Source: Pedobacter sp. SYP-B3415 (GTDB lineage: Bacteria > Bacteroidota > Bacteroidia > Sphingobacteriales > Sphingobacteriaceae). From it: DNA of 62,169 nucleotides. The notes below the pieces were generated by a model. It was not told where the DNA came from. It did no database searches and worked only from the letters and a program-made list of their open reading frames with translations. How positions within the stretch are numbered: the first letter of the stretch is position 1; every line of letters begins with the position of its first letter. A program made the position numbers and the translations under genes. Of this stretch, positions 26,381 to 35,390 are shown piece after piece. The stretch lies in contig NZ_RXNQ01000010.1 in NCBI RefSeq assembly GCF_004138205.1, positions 1-62,169 on the forward strand, written 5' to 3'.

Positions 26381-27809
26381 AACCTTCTGTCTGTTTAAGA
26401 TTTGGATTCAGGAATATCTGTGTGTTGGGTATCGGGGAATAAAGCGGAATGTTTTTTCCAACCAGGTTCGGCACCTCGCTGTAGGCATTAATTGTACCGC
26501 CTGAATGGAAGCGCACAATATCCGGCCAGCGTTTTAATTCCAGCCACAATTCGCGGCCGCGCTCATTGAGAACTTCTCTTTCGAATACCGATTTTTCAAG
26601 TGAACCGGTGTATGGACCTATACCGGCACGGATCCGGACCTTATCGAGTTCACTTTTTGCCTCTGGCACCCGATTGAGGGCTGCAAGTGCTTCTGCCTTG
26701 AACAGGAACATTTCTGCAGCACGGTAAATAACTGTTTCATTCTCAAAATACCGGTCGTCCGGGTACACAGTTCCGCGAAACTTATTATCGAAGATGCCCA
26801 TCACATTGCCTGCTGCATCTACCGCTGTAATAAATGAGTTGGCCTTTCTCAAATCGTTGGCAGCAAACAGGTTCATAATCTTCGGACTTGGTGCATAAAC
26901 ACTGCGCGCGCCGTTTCTTGCAAAGGGAACAGCAGCTGCGTTTGTGGCCGATGATACAAATATGTCACGCGGTTTCAATCGGCTTCCGTACTGATCGGAC
27001 TTTTCATCCCGCAGAAAATAGAGCGAGAAAATGACCTCTGAATTCTTCCGTTGATCTGTGGCATGAACCTTACTGAAATCTGCCAGCAGGCTCACCCCCG
27101 CGGCCAGCGCCTGATCGGCCGCCACGATGGCTGCTTCAAAATCCTGTGCGCTGCCGTTTAAGACTTTGGCTTTCCACAAGAGTGCATCGGCCCTGAGGGC
27201 ATAAGCTGCAGGCTTGCTCGCGCGATTTTTGTTTGGAAATCCCGCTTCAGGAAAAAGTGCAATGGCCTGGTCAATATCACTGAGAATTTGCGTCATAACC
27301 TGGGCCGCCGGAGCGCGGGCAGGCAGTTCACGGTCTACCGGTTCTGTCGGTTCGAGAAGTAATGGTACATCGCCCCAGATCCTGATTAACGAAAAGTAAA
27401 CGTGGGCACGGATGAAATGTGCCTGAGCCATGGCGCGCTTGATGTTTGCGCTGCTGCCGATCAGGGGCGCATTTTTTAGCAACAAGTTGCAATGATGCAC
27501 CTGGTTGTAAAAATCAATCCAGTTAGGAGCATTGAGTGGCGTAAGGTTTTGTGCCCAGGCATTGCTCACCGCCCCCTCGAGCCCGGCTACGAAAACGTCG
27601 CTCCGGTCTTCAAAATGAAGGGTTTGATTCATCAGGTTCCGGTAATCGGAATAAATGCCGGTCATGTAACCGGTCACATCGCCCTCAGCAGTCCAATAAG
27701 ATTCGTTGGTTAGACTGGAGACGGGTGGCGCATCAAGTATTTTTTTGCAGCCACTGCCCAGCAGGGCAACTGCCAGCAGGCAGGTCCATATATGGTGTCT
27801 TTGTGTCAT
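26370..27809 (-). CDS. SusD/RagB family glycan-binding lipoprotein
   Basis: A 479-residue outer-membrane lipoprotein (lipobox LGSGC21KK). The N-terminal LTNESYWTAEGDVTGYMTGIY and the helical TPR-like part with AHFIRAHVYFSLIRIWGDVPLL are hallmarks. The C-terminal RagB/SusD region has ERGRELWLELKRWPDIVRF. It caps the SusC channel and binds the oligosaccharide; in this locus that is presumably sialylated glycan or free sialic acid. It lies 11 bases downstream of susC. Confidence 0.95.
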   Translation of the reverse strand: MTQRHHIWTCLLAVALLGSGCKKILDAPPVSSLTNESYWTAEGDVTGYMTGIYSDYRNLMNQTLHFEDRSDVFVAGLEGAVSNAWAQNLTPLNAPNWIDFYNQVHHCNLLLKNAPLIGSSANIKRAMAQAHFIRAHVYFSLIRIWGDVPLLLEPTEPVDRELPARAPAAQVMTQILSDIDQAIALFPEAGFPNKNRASKPAAYALRADALLWKAKVLNGSAQDFEAAIVAADQALAAGVSLLADFSKVHATDQRKNSEVIFSLYFLRDEKSDQYGSRLKPRDIFVSSATNAAAVPFARNGARSVYAPSPKIMNLFAANDLRKANSFITAVDAAGNVMGIFDNKFRGTVYPDDRYFENETVIYRAAEMFLFKAEALAALNRVPEAKSELDKVRIRAGIGPYTGSLEKSVFEREVLNERGRELWLELKRWPDIVRFHSGGTINAYSEVPNLVGKNIPLYSPIPNTQIFLNPNLKQTEGYGN

Positions 27810-27820
27810 CGTCGTTATTG

Positions 27821-30800
27821 TTAAAAAGTTACAGTGGCTCCGAAATTGTATTGACGTGGCCTCGGATATGAGCCCTGGTCATTGCCCGTATAAATTTCAG
27901 GCATTAGCCCATCGTATTTGGTCAGGTAACCAAGATTGAATACACCCGCAAACAGGTTGATGCCGGCAATATGTGCCTTCTTCAAAAAACCAGCACGAAG
28001 TGCATAAGAAAGCGACACTTCGCGGAAAGCCAGGAAATCACCTTTCGAATGGTACAGGGAATTAGCGGTAATGTAACCTGAACCTGATGCAAGTCCGTTT
28101 CCGTTGCGCAGGTGGTTCCTGTAGTTGTAGTCAGCATCACTCTGTACGGTATATTTTGGAATACTAGCCAGGTCACCCGGGTTGTTCCAAATCTTATCAC
28201 CCATCACGTCTTTGAGGGTCATGTTGTTGTTGCGGGCACTTCCCATAGCACGTCCTTTGAAAGAATTGTCGATTACATGGCCAATCGCGAAATCTGCTAC
28301 GATTCGCATCGACAGGCCTTTGTAGTTAAGGGTATTGACGATTCCGCCCATGCGGTCCGGCCTGATGAAACCCATAAAAACCATGTCGCGGCTGTCTATG
28401 ATGCCGTTACCGTCGACGTCTTCCCAGATCGCGTCGCCGCCTTTTTTAACCCGGTTATTGGCCTCGACATCTTTTGGCGCATTGGCTGCTTCCGCATCGG
28501 TTGCATAGACGCCTATCATATTGTAAGCCCAGCGACCGCCGTAACGTTCGCCTTCGGCTGTACCGCCCACTTTTACGTATGCGTTCAGGTCCTTGTTGTA
28601 CACCAGGTTACCGCCAATACGATTTTTGATCTCACCGTTATCTGGAAGTTCAAGCGCTACGGAACGGTTCCACGAGAAGGTGAAATTTAGGTCCCATGAA
28701 AAGTTTTTGGTTTTTACCGGGTTTGCAGCCAGTTCTATCTCGAACCCGCGTGTACGGATCTGACCAAAGTTGCTTGTTATCGAGCTAAAACCGGTGGTGG
28801 CGTCGAGCGGCTTACTAAAAATTCGATCGCGTGTTCGCTTATCGTACCAGTCGAGCAACAGTGTTACCCGGTTCTTGAAAAGACCAATATCCGCGCCGGC
28901 ATCAAGAGAACTGGTTGTTTCCCAGACCAGGTCTGCATTTGCCAGCCTGGTATTAATGATTCCTACTTCGCCAAGATAAGTGTTGCCGATATTGTATTGC
29001 CCACGGGTATCAAAAATTGACAGCTCATTTTGGCCGGCTTCGCCATAACTGCTTCTGAGCTTTAGTGTAGATACATAGGTGCTGAGCGGCTCAAAAAACT
29101 TCTCACGGTGAATGTTCCAACCGGCCGACACGCCGGGGAACCAGCCATATTTGTTGCGTTCAGCGAACTTCGATGAGCCGTCATTTCTGAGACTGGCGCT
29201 GAAAAGGAATCTGCTGTCGTAATCATAGTTGATACGGCCAAAGAAACTCATCAGAATATCGCTGTTGATCTCCGTACTGCTGCGCTGCGTAAGGATCGAT
29301 GTCGCATTCACGGTCCGGACATTATCGGTGGGAGAACCGTATCCCGACGCATTAATGACGTAGTTATAGTTATTAATGTAACTGCTGCCGAGAACTGTAC
29401 TGGTATGATGCTTGTCACCAAAGTTTTTGACATAATTAAACACCCCATCTATCTGACCCGCGCGAACGAACGAATGTTCTGATGAAGCATTTCTGTTTAT
29501 GTTCACTTCATTATAAGCTTCGAAAGCACTATTGATACCCTCTGTTGTAAACCAGTAGAGCGCTGGTTTGAATGTCAGGCCCGGGATTATTTTCCAGGTT
29601 GCGCCAAGACTAAGATTTGTACGGTACACTTTGTTATCGCTGTACTGATCCCGGTAGTATACCTCATGGTTTCGGTTCCGGAAGGATGTCACACCTTCAC
29701 CCGGCGCCGGCAGACCATTCTCAAAAGTTTCGCGATAAGTAAACGGCATGGTTACTGACCTCGAAAGAACGTTCTGAACGTTCCCGATGCCGTTGCTTTG
29801 GCGAAGCAGGTAATTCACATTTGCATTGATATCCCAGCTGTCGCTCAGCTTATAGGTCGCGTTAAGAAGAAAATTGTAATTCTTATAGTCAGTTCCGGCA
29901 ACAATACCGTTCTGGTTCAGGTGGCCCAGGCTTGCGTAATAGGTAGCCTTTTCAGTACCTCCGCCAATATTGAAGTCATACTCACTGCGCATGGCATCCT
30001 GAAAGGAAACATCCTGGTAATTGGTTTCCTTAAAAATCAGCTTTTTGCCTGTAACGGGATCGGTCATCGTGGTCCAGCCCTGGTTGTCGATCAGGTCGCT
30101 CACATAATCTTTTCCATAGGCAGAGATATAGGTGTCCAGAAATTCAAGCGTGTTTTTTGTATTCCTGGCATTACCCGTAGACATTCCGTACGTTCCGCCA
30201 TTCAGAAAAAGTGAAGCATTTGACGTATTAAATTTCTGCGTATTTAAGCGGCTGATGTAAACATATTCTTCAGCGCTTGTGAAGTCATAAGTTTTGCCCT
30301 GCCGGTCGAGCCCGCCTGTATACTTAAAATTGATGGTTGGTTTTGCTCCGATCTTGCCCGACTTTGTTTTGATAATAATGACGCCATTCGCTGCGCGCGC
30401 TCCATAGATTGCTGTCGAAGCGGCATCTTTAAGCACCTGCATCGATTCAATGTCGTCAGGATTGATGTCGCTGATATTGCGCATAGCGCCGACAATACCA
30501 TCGACGATAAATAATGGCGCGTCCCCTTCGGGCGATGTTGAGGCACCGCCGCGGATAAAAATCTGCGGGTTGGCCCCCGGCTGGCCACTCGATACCTGTA
30601 ACGATAAACCTGCGACCTTACCCTGCAGCTGCGTGAGCGGGTTTGCTGCAGGGGAGTTTTGAAATTCTTTTGCATCTACCTTCGTAATAGAATTGGTAAG
30701 CGTTGCACGCGATTGCTGGCCATACCCTACTACAACCACTTCATTAAGCTCATTCACTTCTTCATCAAGGACCACATCAATTGTGGCTTTACCGGCAAGT

Positions 30801-31060
30801 GCCACTTCTTTTGTTTTTACACCGACATAGGTAAAGACAAGTACCGCCTGTAAATCGGGAACACGGATGCTGAATTGCCCGGATCCATCTGTAAGCGTAT
30901 TTGCCTGACCGTTTTTTAGCTTAACGCCCACTCCCGGCATAACTTCCCGGTCTTTCGAAGATCTGACGGTTCCGGTAACAGTAACAGCGTTTTGCGCAAA
31001 ACTCTGAAAAGCGACAAGGCAAAACAGCATGATCAGCCAGCTTGTAGAAATTTTGTTCAT
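27821..31060 (-). CDS. SusC/RagA TonB-dependent outer-membrane transporter
   Basis: About 1079 residues from MNKIS (ATG 31060; an ATG at 31066 adds two residues). A signal peptide is followed by a carboxypeptidase-like domain (about 25-100). The TonB box region is LNEVVVVGYGQQSRATLTNSI. The plug carries LFIVDGIVG, and a 22-stranded barrel ends in FGATVTF. It imports the glycan bound by SusD, powered by TonB. It is the first structural gene of the sialic-acid operon, preceded by a promoter and an operator-like site at 31083-31137. Confidence 0.95.
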   Translation of the reverse strand: MNKISTSWLIMLFCLVAFQSFAQNAVTVTGTVRSSKDREVMPGVGVKLKNGQANTLTDGSGQFSIRVPDLQAVLVFTYVGVKTKEVALAGKATIDVVLDEEVNELNEVVVVGYGQQSRATLTNSITKVDAKEFQNSPAANPLTQLQGKVAGLSLQVSSGQPGANPQIFIRGGASTSPEGDAPLFIVDGIVGAMRNISDINPDDIESMQVLKDAASTAIYGARAANGVIIIKTKSGKIGAKPTINFKYTGGLDRQGKTYDFTSAEEYVYISRLNTQKFNTSNASLFLNGGTYGMSTGNARNTKNTLEFLDTYISAYGKDYVSDLIDNQGWTTMTDPVTGKKLIFKETNYQDVSFQDAMRSEYDFNIGGGTEKATYYASLGHLNQNGIVAGTDYKNYNFLLNATYKLSDSWDINANVNYLLRQSNGIGNVQNVLSRSVTMPFTYRETFENGLPAPGEGVTSFRNRNHEVYYRDQYSDNKVYRTNLSLGATWKIIPGLTFKPALYWFTTEGINSAFEAYNEVNINRNASSEHSFVRAGQIDGVFNYVKNFGDKHHTSTVLGSSYINNYNYVINASGYGSPTDNVRTVNATSILTQRSSTEINSDILMSFFGRINYDYDSRFLFSASLRNDGSSKFAERNKYGWFPGVSAGWNIHREKFFEPLSTYVSTLKLRSSYGEAGQNELSIFDTRGQYNIGNTYLGEVGIINTRLANADLVWETTSSLDAGADIGLFKNRVTLLLDWYDKRTRDRIFSKPLDATTGFSSITSNFGQIRTRGFEIELAANPVKTKNFSWDLNFTFSWNRSVALELPDNGEIKNRIGGNLVYNKDLNAYVKVGGTAEGERYGGRWAYNMIGVYATDAEAANAPKDVEANNRVKKGGDAIWEDVDGNGIIDSRDMVFMGFIRPDRMGGIVNTLNYKGLSMRIVADFAIGHVIDNSFKGRAMGSARNNNMTLKDVMGDKIWNNPGDLASIPKYTVQSDADYNYRNHLRNGNGLASGSGYITANSLYHSKGDFLAFREVSLSYALRAGFLKKAHIAGINLFAGVFNLGYLTKYDGLMPEIYTGNDQGSYPRPRQYNFGATVTF

Positions 31061-31082
31061 AATCAAGATATTATATTTGGTT

Positions 31083-31137
31083 TGTAGTCCTTATGTACTA
31101 CATATCAAATGTGTGAAGTATTTTTTTAATTAGCAAA
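31083..31137 (-). promoter_or_regulatory. Promoter and operator-like site of the susC operon
   Basis: Read on the minus strand, TTTG (31134-31137) lies 20 bases before CACATTTG (31106-31113), which fits the Bacteroidota -33/-7 layout (consensus TTTG and TAnnTTTG). Immediately downstream lies TGTAGT-CCTTATGT-ACTACA (31083-31102, given on the plus strand), an inverted repeat with 6-base arms that contains TTATGTACTACA. The same 12 bases occur upstream of the GntR gene. Binding here would cover the transcription start, consistent with repression. Confidence 0.6.
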
Positions 31138-31171
31138 TCAGAAACAATAATTTTTATGGATGGCGCAAAAA

Positions 31172-31195
31172 TAAAAAAAGGGGCCGCGTGGCCCC
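31172..31195 (-). terminator. Terminator after the GntR regulator gene
   Basis: Arms GGGGCC (31180-31185) and GGCCCC (31190-31195) with a GCGT loop are followed on the minus strand by TTTTTTTA. It lies 28 bases after the regulator's stop and upstream of the susC promoter, so the regulator and structural operon are separate transcripts. Confidence 0.88.
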
Positions 31196-31222
31196 TGACT
31201 GCAATGTTATGTAATCGTTAAG

Positions 31223-31909
31223 TTATCTCAACCGGTCAAAATGCGGCTTCAGATGCGCTTCCATGCCTTTTTTAAAATCGTCTTTGCTGCCAGTCTTTAG
31301 AATATCGACCAGATCCATGTGCGTAACGTCGCCCCGGGTCGGGTTTGGTTCAACAGAAACTACGTAGTCGAATATGGGCAGCAGCATGATCTGAAAACGC
31401 TTTAAGGTATCATTCCCGGACATCTCATACAGTTTGCCATGAAAAGCAATTTCATTTTTTATGCGAAACGAATTGTCAAGGTTAACCTCTTTTTTTGCTA
31501 TTGCTTCGAGTTCCTGGATATCCCGATCCGTTTTCCTGATGTACAGTAAATCTGCAAGGCCCATTTCTAATACCAGCCTAAGTTCAAAAATGTCTTGCAG
31601 CGTAGAATTGTCGATAATAAGTGGATCGAGCACCCGTTCAAAGGTGCCAAGTATATCCGGACGGGCGAGCACCATGCCGCGCTTTTTCTTGGTTTCGATC
31701 ATCCCGAGCATCCGCAGCCTGCTCAATGCTTCCCGGAGCACGTTCCGGCTCACACCAAGGGCTTCAGCGAGTTCGAGCTCCTTAGGCAATGCATCGCCCG
31801 GGCGAAAAGATTTGCGTTTAAGATATTCCCGCAGCCTGAGCTCGACCATGTCTGCCATGGTGTTTGAAACGATCGGTGCCAGATCTTTGCTTAAGTCGGT
31901 TGTAGCCAT
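31223..31909 (-). CDS. GntR/FadR-family regulator, probable NanR-like repressor
   Basis: A 228-residue regulator. The N-terminal winged HTH reads GDALPKELELAEALGVSRNVLREALSRL and ends with KKRGMVLA. The C-terminal FCD all-helical ligand domain (about 95-220) contains FELRLVLEMGLADL, IAFHGKLYEMSGN and EAHLKPHF. FCD regulators bind small acids, and NanR of sialic-acid pathways belongs to this group. Its position upstream of the nan/sus operon and the shared TTATGTACTACA motif in front of both point to control of the locus and of itself. The ligand may be Neu5Ac or ManNAc. Confidence 0.9.
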   Translation of the reverse strand: MATTDLSKDLAPIVSNTMADMVELRLREYLKRKSFRPGDALPKELELAEALGVSRNVLREALSRLRMLGMIETKKKRGMVLARPDILGTFERVLDPLIIDNSTLQDIFELRLVLEMGLADLLYIRKTDRDIQELEAIAKKEVNLDNSFRIKNEIAFHGKLYEMSGNDTLKRFQIMLLPIFDYVVSVEPNPTRGDVTHMDLVDILKTGSKDDFKKGMEAHLKPHFDRLR

Positions 31910-31944
31910 AGTTTAGTGTCGCTCAAAAATGGGATTTTTTTTGA

Positions 31945-31956
31945 TTATGTACTACA
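31945..31956. promoter_or_regulatory. Operator-like TTATGTACTACA upstream of the GntR gene
   Basis: This 12-base sequence is identical to 31091-31102 in front of susC. It lies 36-47 bases upstream of the regulator start. On the minus strand it directly follows a TTCATTTG box, the same order of box and motif as at susC. It is a probable autoregulation site. Confidence 0.6.
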
Positions 31957-31996
31957 AATGAAAATTTATTTCTCCGCTTAGCAGCCAGTTTGCCGG

Positions 31997-34669
31997 TTAT
32001 GGGGTTCTGATCTCGAACACATGCTTTCCGGCTGCGACCTCAAAATCAGACAGTACCTGCTTCCGCCCAAGCCAGGCCGACTGGCCGCTTTTCAGCGGAA
32101 GAAAAACCGTGGCCGTTGAGTTCGCCGGAACAACGATCGTGTATTCAATCGTATTGCCGCGTCTTTTCCATTCAGAACGGATTGTTCCGCGGGGTCCGTC
32201 ATGGCTGCCTTCAAAATGGCTTAGCGCAGTCACGAAATTTGGTTTAAAAAGAATGTGTCTGAATCCGGGTCTCGATTCATCTGTGCGTATGCCAGCCAGG
32301 CCTTTGAAAAACCAGCCGCCGATCTCACCAAACATCATATGGTTCAAGGATATATCGCGCTCGGCCTGAATGTTCCAGTTTTCATACAGGGTTGTAGCCC
32401 CGTTCGCAATCCACCAGCCCCATGAAGGGTACGTATCCTGCGCAGCAAGTTTGTATGCGGTTTCTGCCTCTCCGTTTTCGCTGAGTGCATTGAGGATCGC
32501 TTTGGCACCAAGTACACCGACGTCGAGGTGCATGCCGTCTGACGCAACCTTCTCAGCAAGGCGCCTGGCAAGCTTCAGCCGGTAGGCTTCAGGTACGATT
32601 CCCCATTGCAAAGCCATGCTCATTTCCGTTTGCGTGCCCGATGCATAACTTATTTCTGCGGGGCGGAAATATTTCTTATTGATTGCCTCGCGGATGTTTT
32701 TAGCGAGTGTTTCGTAACGTCGTTGATCTTCGGCTCTGCGAAAGAGTTTTGCCGCTTTCGACAAGATAAGTGCATCAGTATAAAAGTAGACAGATGACGT
32801 GTATTCAAGAGACGAACTGGTTTTTACCGGCACCCAGTCGCCACGGCCGAAGCTTGTCAGATAGCCTTTACTGCCCTGCTCTACATAACCAACATATCTT
32901 TTTATATGCTCATAGCTGTCGAGCAGCAACTTACTGTCGCCATAAAACTGATAAATATTCCAGGGAATAATGGCGATGGTACTGGTCCAGTCTGTACCAT
33001 TCGCCGTACCATAGCCCCAGCCGCCCGTTGGAATGATATCCGGCAACACGCCGTTGGGTTGCTGTTCATCACGGTGGTCAGCAAGCCATTTTTCATAAAC
33101 GGTAATGGCATCGAAATTATACAGACCGGTTTCAATGGCAAAATGCCCATCGCCGGTCCAGCCATTCTTTTCCCGCTGCGGGCAATCGGTCGGGTAACCA
33201 AAGAGGTTCGACAGGTATGAATTGTTTGTAGCCCACCACAACCGGTCAATAAGCGGATTGGAAGAACTAATTTTCCCGGTTGCGGCTACATCACTGTGCA
33301 TAAAAAAACCGGTCAGGCTTTCTTTATCCAGATGCACCGGCTTACTGCTTGTCACTTCCACATATTGAAAACCTTTGTAATTGAAACGCGGCATAAAGGT
33401 TTCCGTGCCCCTGCCGGAAAGAGTTATGATATCTGTCTGAAAAGGATCATTCTGATCCCTGGGCCGGTGGTAGACATCGATATTTGACAGGTCTGTATGG
33501 CCGTCCGGATAAAGCCGCTCTGCGTGCCGCAGGCGCAGTACAGTACCTGCAGGCCCCTTTAGACTGATCTGGCTTACCCCTGCGATATTGCGGCCAAGAT
33601 CGTACACATAACAGGTGTCACTAAATTTCCTGACCGATTTCGCCGGTATGCGCTCAACGTTCCTGATCGGCTGCATCACTTGTGCTACGATCTGCGGGGC
33701 CGGTGCTGTGCGAAGCTGCGCATTGCTCCATTTAGTATCGTCAAATGTGGCCTTATTCCAACCCGGCTGCTCCTTGCGGAAATCATAATGTTCTGCGGTA
33801 TAAATACTGTTGAAGGTCAGACCGCCGGAGCCGGTTTTCCAGTCGGTGCCCGAGGTTATGATCTCTGTCGTCCCGTCTGTATAAGTAATGCGCAGATCGA
33901 GACAGAATGCCGGCCGGGCACGCCACGGGGCGCGATCGAAGTTCCAAACGCCGATGCTTTGGTGGTTGTACCAGCCATTTCCCAGCAGCACACCGATCGC
34001 ATTGCTGCCTTGCTGAAGCTGATGCGTTACATCGTGTGTTACATAGAGGATGCGCCTGTCGAAACGTGTGTACATCGGGTCCAGTCTGTGGTTGCTGATT
34101 TTATCACCATTCATATACAATTCGTACAGACCCGCTGCAGCTATATAGACCCGCGCCGAACGGATTTTTTTGCCTGCCTGAAATGCCTTCCTGAAATAAC
34201 CGGCCGGCAGAAAGGTCTCATCATGCCCATCGCTGATCCAGCTGCCGCGCCAGTTGTGTATGCCCATCATTCCGGTTTCAAAGGCATGTATTTTAGAAAC
34301 CGAGCGCTGCCCTGATCCGTTCCAGAGAACCACCTTCCAGAAATACCGGGTAAACGGTCGCAGTGCGGCACCACTATACGTTACCAGATTATCCGTGCCT
34401 GTTACCCGTCCGCTGTTCCATGCAGATGCTTTCCCGCTGAGTACGCCCGTCGAGTCGACGTCTACAAGTACCTGATAGGCCGTCTGCCGGGCGCCTTGAG
34501 CGGGATCTTCCATCTGCCATGAAAAACGGGGCTGCACGGCATCAATGCCCAGCGGATGTTCCATATGCTCACAGCGCAGATGTACCGGGTTACTTGCTCC
34601 CCTGGTAACTAAAACGATAAACGAGCAAAATAAAAAGACGAATGTAAATCTGAGGGCTATTGATTTCAT
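31997..34669 (-). CDS. Alpha-L-rhamnosidase (GH78)
   Basis: An 890-residue secreted enzyme with a signal peptide (to about 25). The start HLRCEHMEHPLGIDAVQPRFSW is typical of GH78 N-domains, followed by a Bac_rhamnosid_N beta domain (about 150-330). The (alpha/alpha)6 barrel has YPTDCPQREKNGWTGDGH, with the acidic residues of the active site, and VLPDIIPTGGWGYG. The C-terminal SLNHMMFGEIGGWFFKGLAGI closes the barrel. It removes terminal rhamnose from plant or bacterial glycans. It lies 87 bases upstream of the GntR gene on the same strand. A TTATGTACT motif at 34714 suggests that it shares the regulator. Confidence 0.93.
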   Translation of the reverse strand: MKSIALRFTFVFLFCSFIVLVTRGASNPVHLRCEHMEHPLGIDAVQPRFSWQMEDPAQGARQTAYQVLVDVDSTGVLSGKASAWNSGRVTGTDNLVTYSGAALRPFTRYFWKVVLWNGSGQRSVSKIHAFETGMMGIHNWRGSWISDGHDETFLPAGYFRKAFQAGKKIRSARVYIAAAGLYELYMNGDKISNHRLDPMYTRFDRRILYVTHDVTHQLQQGSNAIGVLLGNGWYNHQSIGVWNFDRAPWRARPAFCLDLRITYTDGTTEIITSGTDWKTGSGGLTFNSIYTAEHYDFRKEQPGWNKATFDDTKWSNAQLRTAPAPQIVAQVMQPIRNVERIPAKSVRKFSDTCYVYDLGRNIAGVSQISLKGPAGTVLRLRHAERLYPDGHTDLSNIDVYHRPRDQNDPFQTDIITLSGRGTETFMPRFNYKGFQYVEVTSSKPVHLDKESLTGFFMHSDVAATGKISSSNPLIDRLWWATNNSYLSNLFGYPTDCPQREKNGWTGDGHFAIETGLYNFDAITVYEKWLADHRDEQQPNGVLPDIIPTGGWGYGTANGTDWTSTIAIIPWNIYQFYGDSKLLLDSYEHIKRYVGYVEQGSKGYLTSFGRGDWVPVKTSSSLEYTSSVYFYTDALILSKAAKLFRRAEDQRRYETLAKNIREAINKKYFRPAEISYASGTQTEMSMALQWGIVPEAYRLKLARRLAEKVASDGMHLDVGVLGAKAILNALSENGEAETAYKLAAQDTYPSWGWWIANGATTLYENWNIQAERDISLNHMMFGEIGGWFFKGLAGIRTDESRPGFRHILFKPNFVTALSHFEGSHDGPRGTIRSEWKRRGNTIEYTIVVPANSTATVFLPLKSGQSAWLGRKQVLSDFEVAAGKHVFEIRTP

Positions 34670-34713
34670 ATGCGCATTAAACCTGCAAAGTGCGATTTTT
34701 TCAGCAGAAATTG

Positions 34714-34722
34714 TTATGTACT
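34714..34722. promoter_or_regulatory. Third TTATGTACT motif, upstream of the GH78 gene
   Basis: Nine bases of the susC/GntR operator core (TTATGTACT) recur 45 bases upstream of the rhamnosidase start; the right half then diverges (GTGC instead of ACA). It may be a weaker site of the same regulator, though nine bases can recur by chance. Confidence 0.4.
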
Positions 34723-34764
34723 GTGCTGGTTTGCGGACCCCGGACGCTGGCTGTCGAATATAAA

Positions 34765-35328
34765 CTAATGGACCCGCAAACTGTCCAGTCTGATTCCATT
34801 TGGTATCGCCAATGCGGGAACGTGCCTGTCGTCACGCTCCGGTACCTCGGCATACCAGGCCATAGCTGTTTTGAGATACATGGTACGTGTAACCTTTCCG
34901 GAGGCCAGGTCATTATGGAACTGGTGATAATGCCCGTCTGTACACATCAGTGCCCGCCACTGAAGAGGCGGATCGGTTTTCAAATAAGACTTTGCAGCGA
35001 TCATGTATTCGGTCTGGATCATGCTGGCGGGGAACTGCACAACCAGATCGCTTTCGTTGACAAGCGTTGTAAAATCCGGTGTTGCAAATTCAACATCACT
35101 TGTGCCATCATCCAGCAACTCGCCCCAGGCAACCCTGATGGGACTGCCGCGTTTTACTGCCAGGATCAGGTCTTTTTTGCTGCCGTAAACGGGCCGGCCG
35201 AGCGAATCGTTTTGATACACCAGTTTCCAGCCACCGGCATCCGGCTTACCCGAGCAGGAAAACTGTAAAAGCGCGCAGGTCAGAAGCGATATACCGCTGA
35301 CCTTGAGGGAGGATGATAAAAATTTCAT
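34765..35328 (-). CDS. Hypothetical lipoprotein
   Basis: A 187-residue protein with a signal peptide ending in LLQFSC25SG, so it is lipid-anchored. The mature part starts WKLVYQNDSLGRPVYGSKKDLILAV and contains a GSPIRVAWGELLDDGTSDVEF segment and a basic-histidine stretch (MCTDGHYHQFHND). I do not recognise a family. It is encoded upstream of the GH78 gene in the same direction, 95 bases apart, with the TTATGTACT motif between them. The third hairpin-repeat array begins 62 bases upstream of its start. Confidence 0.7.
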   Translation of the reverse strand: MKFLSSSLKVSGISLLTCALLQFSCSGKPDAGGWKLVYQNDSLGRPVYGSKKDLILAVKRGSPIRVAWGELLDDGTSDVEFATPDFTTLVNESDLVVQFPASMIQTEYMIAAKSYLKTDPPLQWRALMCTDGHYHQFHNDLASGKVTRTMYLKTAMAWYAEVPERDDRHVPALAIPNGIRLDSLRVH

Positions 35329-35390
35329 ATTTTTTTTTTCGACAATCTAACTAATTTCGGCAGAATGCCGGGCATCGAATACGTCAGAAA

